Below, piece after piece: positions 59,064 to 64,000 of a stretch of DNA of 64,000 nt. Each line of letters begins with the position of its first letter. Within the stretch, counting starts at the first letter, position 1. The position numbers and the translations under genes are program-made. This DNA comes from Crossiella cryophila (GTDB lineage Bacteria; Actinomycetota; Actinomycetes; Mycobacteriales; Pseudonocardiaceae). The stretch lies in NCBI RefSeq assembly GCF_014204915.1, contig NZ_JACHMH010000001.1, forward strand, positions 4,985,501 through 5,049,500. Reading direction: 5' to 3'. The notes under the pieces are model-generated. The model was not told the origin of the DNA and searched no databases. It saw only the letters and a program-made list of their open reading frames with translations.

Positions 59064-59842
59064 CTGAGACCGCAGAACAGGACCTCCGCATCCAGGTGCG
59101 CGGGCTGGCCAAGTCCTTCGGCGACGCGCATGTGTTGCGCGGCATCGACTTCGACTCGCCGCGCGGGAGTTCGACCGTCCTGTTGGGACCGTCCGGCTCC
59201 GGCAAGACCACCCTGCTGCGCTCGCTCAACGCGCTGGAGACCCCCGAACGCGGGGTGGTCCGGATCGACGAGGTCGAGGTGGACTTCGCCGCGCTGCCCA
59301 CGGGCAAGGCCGGTCGCCGGGAGAGCGGCAGGCTGCGCGCGCAGAGCGGCATGGTGTTCCAGACGCACAACCTGTTCCCGCACCGCACGGTCCTGGAGAA
59401 CATCATCGAGGGCCCGGTCATCGCCCAGCAGCGGCCCAAGGAGGAGGCCGTCGCCGAGGCGAAGGTGCTGCTGGACCAGGTGGGGCTCGGCGACCGGGCG
59501 GACGCCTACCCGTACCAGCTCTCCGGCGGGCAGCAGCAACGCGTTGGCATCGCCCGCGCGCTGGCGCTCAAACCGAGGGTGGTGCTCTTCGACGAGCCGA
59601 CCTCGGCGCTGGACCCGGAACTGGTCGGTGAGGTGCTCGCCGTGATCAAGGACCTGGCCGCCGATGGCTGGACGATGGTGATCGTCACGCACGAGATCCG
59701 GTTCGCCGGGCAGGTGGCCGACCAGGTGCTGTTCCTGGACGGCGGGGTCATCGTGGAACAGGGCCCGCCCAGCCAGGTGATCGAGCACCCCCAGGAGGAA
59801 CGGACCCAGCGCTTCCTCAAGCGCATCCTGGACCCGGGCTGA
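59060..59842 (+). CDS. Amino-acid ABC importer ATPase
   Basis: A 260-residue ABC ATPase that powers the fused importer just upstream. Walker A is GPSGSGKT (residues 43-50), the signature is LSGGQQQR near 154, Walker B is VVLFDEP and is followed by TSALDPE, and the switch His is in VTHE. Between Walker A and the signature there is an NLFPH Q-loop region typical of polar amino-acid importers (GlnQ/HisP type). Its ATG overlaps the upstream TGA, so the pair is translationally coupled. A bidirectional hairpin follows seven bases after the stop. Confidence 0.95.
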   Translation: MTETAEQDLRIQVRGLAKSFGDAHVLRGIDFDSPRGSSTVLLGPSGSGKTTLLRSLNALETPERGVVRIDEVEVDFAALPTGKAGRRESGRLRAQSGMVFQTHNLFPHRTVLENIIEGPVIAQQRPKEEAVAEAKVLLDQVGLGDRADAYPYQLSGGQQQRVGIARALALKPRVVLFDEPTSALDPELVGEVLAVIKDLAADGWTMVIVTHEIRFAGQVADQVLFLDGGVIVEQGPPSQVIEHPQEERTQRFLKRILDPG

Positions 59843-59848
59843 GTAGCG

Positions 59849-59881
59849 CGGGCGCTGTCCCCATGGCGAGGACAGCGCCCG
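59849..59881. terminator. Bidirectional hairpin terminator
   Basis: A 12-bp perfect stem (CGGGCGCTGTCC with its complement) around a nine-base loop lies between the importer ATPase stop and the convergent stop at 59888. Confidence 0.8.
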
Positions 59882-59887
59882 GCTCGC

Positions 59888-60904
59888 TCAGCGGCAGGTC
59901 CAGCTGAACGGGAAGGTGTTCTGGTAGGTCTCGCCGAAGATGGTGCCGTCGTCGGCGACCACGGTCGCCCTGGCCGTGCTGGCGCCCGCGGGCACCGGCA
60001 GCTCGGCGAGGAACTTCGTGCCGTGCCAGACCGCGGGCGCGCCACTCCAGGAGCCGATCGAACCGCTGACCAGCCCACGCTTGTTCATCGCGTGCGCGGG
60101 GCCGCTGCGGTCCAGGTGCACGAACCAGTTGGTCTTCGGCTCCCACAGGTAGGACACCGGGGTGGAGGTCCGCAGGTCCAGCACCAGCACCCGCCCGTTG
60201 GCGATGCCGCGGGCGGTGACGCCGCTCTCCGGCTTGGGCAGTTTGGTGACGGTTCCGTTGTGCCACAACGCGACCTGGTAGCCGCCGGTGAGCAGGACGG
60301 TGCCGTCCTCGTCGATGTCGGTGGCCGCCGGATAGTCGATCTCCGACGGATCGATCACCGTCGCCTGGGTGCTGCCCGCCCGCCACAGCAGGACCTGGCC
60401 GCGGCCGTCGCTGTCCCGGTTGGCCGAGGCGACCACGTCACCACGGTTGTTGATCGCGTTGGGCTGCAACGAGGTCAGGCCCGGCGGCACGGTCAGCTGG
60501 CGGTAGACCCCTTGCCGGGTCTGGGTGAGCACGTAGTACTTCTGCGTGCCGCCGCTGAAATCGGCTCCACGCAACAGGACCACGCCCGCGGCGTTCTCAT
60601 CCACCGGCAGCGTCCAGCTCACCCCTGGCGCCGGGGCCTGCTTGACCGGAACGCCGCGCACCCAGCGGTAGAAGGTGACATCGGCGCTGGTCGGGCCGTA
60701 GTAGCCGGAGTAGTTCCCGCGCCCGTCCGCGCCGCTGACGTGGACGTAGGCCGGGTCGGCCCCCGCGGGCACCGGCACCGGCGTTGCCCGCCAGGTGCAG
60801 GCCGCCGCCGGGGCTTCCGGCGCGGCCGTGGCCACCGCGCTGACCCCGGCCGAGGCCAGCAGCACGGTGAGCACGACCGCGGTCGTGCGCATTGGTGCGA
60901 ACAT
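59888..60904 (-). CDS. Secreted HAF-repeat-like beta-propeller protein, paralogue 1
   Basis: A 338-residue exported protein and the last of three tandem paralogues. A signal peptide (through ATAAPEA) precedes a mature domain starting ACTW and ending FSWTCR. Repeated phrases such as AVWHGTKFLAELP, INNRGDVVASANRDSDGRG and VVADDGTIFGETYQ recur every 40-50 residues, as in HAF-repeat extracellular proteins, and suggest a beta-propeller. Single Cys residues near each end may join the first and last blades. The ATG follows GAGGGGG; a second ATG 12 bases later is possible. No catalytic motif is visible and the function is unknown. The gap to the upstream paralogue is 17 bases. Confidence 0.82.
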   Translation of the reverse strand: MFAPMRTTAVVLTVLLASAGVSAVATAAPEAPAAACTWRATPVPVPAGADPAYVHVSGADGRGNYSGYYGPTSADVTFYRWVRGVPVKQAPAPGVSWTLPVDENAAGVVLLRGADFSGGTQKYYVLTQTRQGVYRQLTVPPGLTSLQPNAINNRGDVVASANRDSDGRGQVLLWRAGSTQATVIDPSEIDYPAATDIDEDGTVLLTGGYQVALWHNGTVTKLPKPESGVTARGIANGRVLVLDLRTSTPVSYLWEPKTNWFVHLDRSGPAHAMNKRGLVSGSIGSWSGAPAVWHGTKFLAELPVPAGASTARATVVADDGTIFGETYQNTFPFSWTCR

Positions 60905-60921
60905 CTTTCCCCCTCAACTCC

Positions 60922-61929
60922 TCAGGAACAGTGCCAGCGCACCGGAATCGACGGCTGCGTGCTGGCCTTGCCGTGCACCACCCCGTCATCCCCCACGACG
61001 TTCACCCGCCCACCGGTCGCGCCAGGCGGCAACGGCAGCTCGGCCAGCAGCCGGGTACCGCGCCAGACCGCGGGCGGGCCGTCCAGGTTGTCCAGCTGCC
61101 CGCCGATCAGGTTCAGCCGGTTGATCCCGTTCGCCGCCCCGCCACGCAGTGGCTGGCTGACCACGCCGGTGCTCAGTTCCCACTGCCAGGCGGTGATCGG
61201 GTTCTGCCCGTTGAACCGGAGACCGACCACCCGGCCGTTGTTCAGCGAACGCGCCATCGCATCGGTCGAGCCCGGCATCGCGGTGAACACCCCGGCCCGC
61301 CACACGTGCACGTTGCTCCGCCCGCCGCTGAGCAGCACGGTCCCGTCCTCGTCGATGTCGACCAGGATCGGCACCCCGGTACCCGGCGGCGTGATCACCT
61401 CCGGCGTGCTCGCACCGGCCCGCCACAACAGCACGAAGTCCTTGCCGTTCTGCCAGATCGCGGCCACCACATCGCCGCCGTCGTTGACCGCGGCCGATTC
61501 CTGCAGTTTGGCCCCGGCGGGCAGTGGCAGCACGCGGTAGCCGTCGGCGGGGGAGTGGGTGAGCAGTACCCGCTCGCCCTGGGCGTCCTTGCCGCGCAAC
61601 ACCACGGTCCCGCCGTTGTTCTCATCCACCGGCTGGGCCCCGGTCACCCCCGGCGCGGCGGGCTGCCGCACGGCGAAACCGTTGACCCAGCGGAAGAACT
61701 CCGCGTCGTCGACGTTGGCCCGCCGGTACCCGGAGTACCCGCCCTGGGCGTTGGACCCGGTCACGGTGAACTCACTGGCCGGTATCCCGGGCGGACCCGC
61801 CACCGGGGTCACCTGCCAGGTGCACGGCGCGTCCGCCGGCGCGGCGACCGCGGTGCCGGTGAGCCCGGCGGTCAGCGCGACCGCCGCCAGCACCGTACCT
61901 ACCGATCGGATGGTTTCCTTGCTGCGCAT
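60922..61929 (-). CDS. Secreted HAF-repeat-like beta-propeller protein, paralogue 2
   Basis: A 335-residue exported protein, middle member of the tandem set. The signal is MRSKETIRSVGTVLAAVALT; the mature part starts CTWQVTPV and ends VRWHCS. It shares GGYSGYRRANVDDAEFFRWVNG, VNDGGDVVAAIWQNG, VDIDEDGTVLLSGG and PAVWRGTRLLAELPLP with its neighbours at the same spacing. An in-frame start 33 bases earlier would lie inside the next gene and lacks a better ribosome site, so ATG 61929 is preferred. It follows the upstream paralogue by 17 bases, as paralogue 1 follows it, which points to duplication of a whole gene-plus-spacer unit. Confidence 0.82.
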   Translation of the reverse strand: MRSKETIRSVGTVLAAVALTAGLTGTAVAAPADAPCTWQVTPVAGPPGIPASEFTVTGSNAQGGYSGYRRANVDDAEFFRWVNGFAVRQPAAPGVTGAQPVDENNGGTVVLRGKDAQGERVLLTHSPADGYRVLPLPAGAKLQESAAVNDGGDVVAAIWQNGKDFVLLWRAGASTPEVITPPGTGVPILVDIDEDGTVLLSGGRSNVHVWRAGVFTAMPGSTDAMARSLNNGRVVGLRFNGQNPITAWQWELSTGVVSQPLRGGAANGINRLNLIGGQLDNLDGPPAVWRGTRLLAELPLPPGATGGRVNVVGDDGVVHGKASTQPSIPVRWHCS

Positions 61930-61946
61930 GGCTTTCTCCCCAGTTG

Positions 61947-62960
61947 TCAGCGGCACGACCACCGCACCGGCACACTGCCCGGCTCGAAGGTCTCGCCGAA
62001 CACCGACCCGTCATCGGCCACCAGTTGCGGCCGGCCGGGCCGTCCGTCCAGTGCGGGCAGTTCGGCCAGGAAGGTCGAGCCCTGCCACACCGCGGCCGGA
62101 CCGTCCACCCGCTCCCCGGCGATCAGCCCGTCGCGGTTGATGCCCTCGGCGGTGCGCCCGCGCTCGGGGTAGACCACCTTGCCGCCGCGGGAATCCCAGA
62201 CGTAGGACTGGGCCGGGGCGGCGTAGCCCTGGCCGACCACCAGGCCGTCGCTGATCGCCCGGCCCACCACGGCCCCGGCCGGCTCCGGCAGCCGGGTGGT
62301 CACGCCATCGCGCCAGACGAAGACCTCGTAACCGCCGCTGACCAGCACGGACCCGTCCTCGTCCACGTCCTCCGCGGTCGGGTGGCTCGCCTCCGGCACA
62401 TCGAGCACCCGCGGCCCGGCCCCGGTGGAGAGGGCCTCCCACAGCACCACCACGTTCCGGTTGTCCGAGCTGCGCCGGGCCGAGGCGACCACGTCACCGC
62501 GGTTGTTGATCGCGGCCCCGCTCGCATGGGTCAGCCCGGCCGGGATCGGCAGCGCGTGGTAGGCGCCGGCCCTGGAGAGCGTGAACACCTGCCGCGCCCC
62601 GGTCGCGGTGTTCATCCCGTCCACCAGGATCGTCCCGGCGCGGTTCTCGTCCCGGGGGAACACCCAGTTCACCCCGGCGGGCGGGGCCAGTCGCTCCGGG
62701 ACCCCGCCGGTCCAGCGCAGCAGGGTGATGTCGCCGCTGTTGGGGGCGTAGTAGCCGGAGTAGCCGCCCAGCCCGTCCACCCCGGTGACGCTGGCGTACT
62801 GCGGATCAAGCCCGGCAGGCGCGGCCACCGCCTGCGCCTGCCAGGTGCAGGCCGGGCTCGGCTTTGCTGCCGCCGAAGCGGGTGCCGCGAGTCCGGTGCT
62901 GACAACAGTGCCGATGAGTGCCGCGACCGTGGCCGCGCGCGCCAAGGAAACGCCTGACAT
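61947..62960 (-). CDS. Secreted HAF-repeat-like beta-propeller protein, paralogue 3 (first in operon)
   Basis: A 337-residue exported protein and the promoter-proximal member of the tandem set. The signal is MSGVSLARAATVAALIGTVV; the mature part starts ACTWQAQAV and ends VRWSCR. It has the common blades GGYSGYYAPNSGDITLLRW, INNRGDVVASARRSSDNRN, VDEDGSVLVSGGYEVFVWRDG and PAAVWQGSTFLAELP. The ATG at 62960 begins the signal peptide and is preceded by GGGGGAA. The longer open frame upstream runs through repeat R2 and is rejected. Role unknown; it may bind a ligand at the cell surface. Confidence 0.82.
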   Translation of the reverse strand: MSGVSLARAATVAALIGTVVSTGLAAPASAAAKPSPACTWQAQAVAAPAGLDPQYASVTGVDGLGGYSGYYAPNSGDITLLRWTGGVPERLAPPAGVNWVFPRDENRAGTILVDGMNTATGARQVFTLSRAGAYHALPIPAGLTHASGAAINNRGDVVASARRSSDNRNVVVLWEALSTGAGPRVLDVPEASHPTAEDVDEDGSVLVSGGYEVFVWRDGVTTRLPEPAGAVVGRAISDGLVVGQGYAAPAQSYVWDSRGGKVVYPERGRTAEGINRDGLIAGERVDGPAAVWQGSTFLAELPALDGRPGRPQLVADDGSVFGETFEPGSVPVRWSCR

Positions 62961-63081
62961 GCGTTGTTCCCCCTCAGAAACCCCAGGTTGAAACCCCATT
63001 CTGCAACGTTGTAAAGCCCCGGTGCCACCAAGTGACTGCATCTGGCCTAACGCCCACCAGATCCCAACACCCCCTCCCGCC

Positions 63082-63202
63082 GTGTTGGCCGATGTCGTAC
63101 CCAGTGTTGGCCGAACTGGTACGCCATCCGGCCAACACACCGCCCACAACGGCCAAGACACCGTCCAGTTCGGCCAACACACCGTACGAGAACGGCCAAC
63201 AC
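63082..63202 (-). repeat. Structured intergenic repeat, copy R2 (121 bp)
   Basis: Read on the - strand, this copy matches R1 closely over its length, including both GTGTTGGCC/GGCCAACAC ends, but has one 21-bp unit fewer (142 versus 121 bases). It starts 12 bases after the TAA stop of the epimerase gene, with the same C-rich spacer as R1. It lies about 120 bases upstream of the HAF operon start. Confidence 0.9.
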
Positions 63203-63214
63203 GGTGGCGGGGGC

Positions 63215-63784
63215 TTAGTCGGTGTACTCCAGCAGCAGGCCCTGGGCGCGGACCTCGGCCAGGGTGGGGGCGGCCGCGTCCTTGGCCGAGATCAGCGGGA
63301 ACTCGTCGAAGCCCCAGGGCAGGTTCAGTTCCGGGTCCAGCGGGTTGATGTCGATCTGGGTGCCGGGCACGTGCGCGGTGCCGAGCACGTAGCTGATGCA
63401 GGTGTCATCGGTCAGGCTGAGGAAGCCGTGGCCGAAGCCCTCCGGGATGTAGAGCGCGGTGCCCCCGGCCGCGGTCAGCTCGGTGACCACGTACTTGCCG
63501 TAGGCGGGCGAGCCCAGCCGCAGGTCGACCATGATGTCCCGCAGCGCGCCACGCACACAGGTGACGTACTTGGCCTGGCCAGGCGGGTTGCGCACCCCGT
63601 GCAGGCCACGCAGCGTGTTCCGGCGCGACACCGAGTAGTTGATCTGTGCCGGGCGGAACGGCCTGCCGATCTCCTCGGACAGCGCCTCGGTGCGCAGGTT
63701 CTCGAAGAAGCTGCCGCGCTCGTCCGCGATCGGCTCCGGGGTGATGACCAGTGCCCCGGGCAACTCGGTGTGGTGGAACTTCAT
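63215..63784 (-). CDS. dTDP-4-dehydro-6-deoxyhexose 3,5-epimerase (RmlC family)
   Basis: A 189-residue cupin of the RmlC family, which epimerises C3 and/or C5 of dTDP-4-keto-6-deoxyglucose in rhamnose and antibiotic deoxysugar pathways. The catalytic dyad His62 (LRGLHG) and Asp169 and the acid Tyr132 (SYVLG) are present; the position of a second conserved Tyr of rhamnose-type enzymes holds His138. The tail with NPLDPELNLPW followed by LAEVRAQGLLLEY resembles epimerases of antibiotic sugar pathways. It has a strong GAGGAGGG ribosome site and an ATGA overlap with a short upstream frame. No other sugar gene is visible, so a sugar cluster beyond the right edge is likely. The stop is TAA, followed by repeat R2. 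Confidence 0.93.
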   Translation of the reverse strand: MKFHHTELPGALVITPEPIADERGSFFENLRTEALSEEIGRPFRPAQINYSVSRRNTLRGLHGVRNPPGQAKYVTCVRGALRDIMVDLRLGSPAYGKYVVTELTAAGGTALYIPEGFGHGFLSLTDDTCISYVLGTAHVPGTQIDINPLDPELNLPWGFDEFPLISAKDAAAPTLAEVRAQGLLLEYTD

Positions 63785-63861
63785 TCGCCCTCCTCAGCGG
63801 CGTTCTCCGCGCTCAGCCGGAGCGCGTACCCGGTGCTCGGCACACCGGTGTAGACGATCAT
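63781..63861 (-). CDS. Possible 26-residue leader peptide of the epimerase gene
   Basis: A short frame begins MIVYTGVPSTGYALRLS, has codons ending almost all in G or C, and ends in TGA overlapping the epimerase ATG. Codon quality drops sharply upstream of its ATG, which supports a start here. It may be a translation-coupled leader, or an accidental frame that holds the epimerase ribosome site. No homology is recognised. Confidence 0.3.
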   Translation of the reverse strand: MIVYTGVPSTGYALRLSAENAAEEGE

Positions 63862-63910
63862 CACCCCGCCCGGACCGGGAAAAACGCCGACCCGGCGATA
63901 GGCTCTTCGG

Positions 63911-64000
63911 ATGAATCTCACGGATCGAGTGACCGCCGCGGTGGCCAACCCACTGACCCACGACCACTTCGATCCGCACGCCGAGCTGACCGAGGTCCTT
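63911..64000 (+). CDS. Unknown protein, N-terminus only (3' cut)
   Basis: Thirty residues are visible (MNLTDRVTAAVANPLTHDHF at the start), with GC-rich third positions typical of real genes here. The frame runs off the right edge. The opening reminds me of the N-terminus of some actinomycete CoA-transferase family III proteins, but that is a recollection, not a demonstrated match. It diverges from the epimerase gene with about 50 bases between their leaders. Confidence 0.5.
   Translation, partial: MNLTDRVTAAVANPLTHDHFDPHAELTEVL

Noticed and set aside
62961-63182. N-terminal extension of HAF paralogue 3 across repeat R2
   Set aside because: It would place the repeat peptide ahead of a perfect signal peptide that starts at ATG 62960.
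56142-63214. Classical transposon or genomic island bounded by R1 and R2
   Set aside because: No transposase, integrase, tRNA or target-site duplication is seen. The genes between are ordinary transport and secreted proteins with host-like composition.

Overview
The DNA is very GC-rich, with codons ending almost entirely in G or C. It uses Shine-Dalgarno starts and ATGA stop/start overlaps, and it carries twin-arginine and Sec signal peptides. This fits a filamentous actinomycete, most likely of the Pseudonocardiales group (an inference; no rRNA or other marker gene is present).

Bases 1-44,887 are the downstream part of a modular type I polyketide synthase (PKS) locus on the + strand. There are five PKS open reading frames; the first is cut by the window edge. 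I number the complete modules M1-M9 and the cut module M0: M0 (KR-ACP), M1 KS-AT-KR(dead)-ACP, M2 KS-AT-DH-KR-ACP, M3 KS-AT-KR-ACP, M4 KS-AT-KR(dead)-ACP, M5 KS-AT-KR-ACP, M6 KS-AT-KR-ACP, M7, M8 and M9 each KS-AT-DH-KR-ACP, then a terminal thioesterase. Proteins carry matching N- and C-terminal docking helices, so the order of genes is probably the order of chain growth. There is no enoylreductase. Read collinearly, the product should end in a 2,4,6-trienoate with a methyl at C4. It should carry hydroxyls from M3, M5 and M6, ketones where the M1 and M4 ketoreductases are dead, and extra branches set by three acyltransferases with non-textbook specificity motifs. The loading module lies upstream of the window.

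Bases 44,887-49,126 hold likely tailoring and control genes: a flavin monooxygenase overlapping the last PKS gene, a small FMN-binding oxidase-fold protein, a convergent type II (editing) thioesterase, and a short XRE/NB-ARC regulator. Strong bidirectional hairpins close two convergent junctions here (46,678 and 49,133).

Bases 49,167-62,960 look like non-PKS chromosome: a leftward operon of DUF1996 protein, DUF305 lipoprotein and LacI regulator with LacI-type operators in front; a small membrane protein; a large secreted family 2 glycosidase; a secreted royal-jelly/yellow-type propeller protein; an amino-acid ABC importer with fused binding protein and permease; and three tandem paralogous secreted HAF-repeat-like proteins.

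Bases 63,215-64,000 begin something new: an RmlC-type deoxysugar epimerase and a divergent cut gene. A structured intergenic repeat built from 21-bp units occurs twice, inverted (56,154-56,295 and 63,082-63,202). Each copy lies exactly 12 bases after a TAA stop, and the pair brackets a 7-kb segment. The second notable sequence-level signal is an interspersed palindrome, GTCCACWGTGGA, found 16 times inside the PKS genes.
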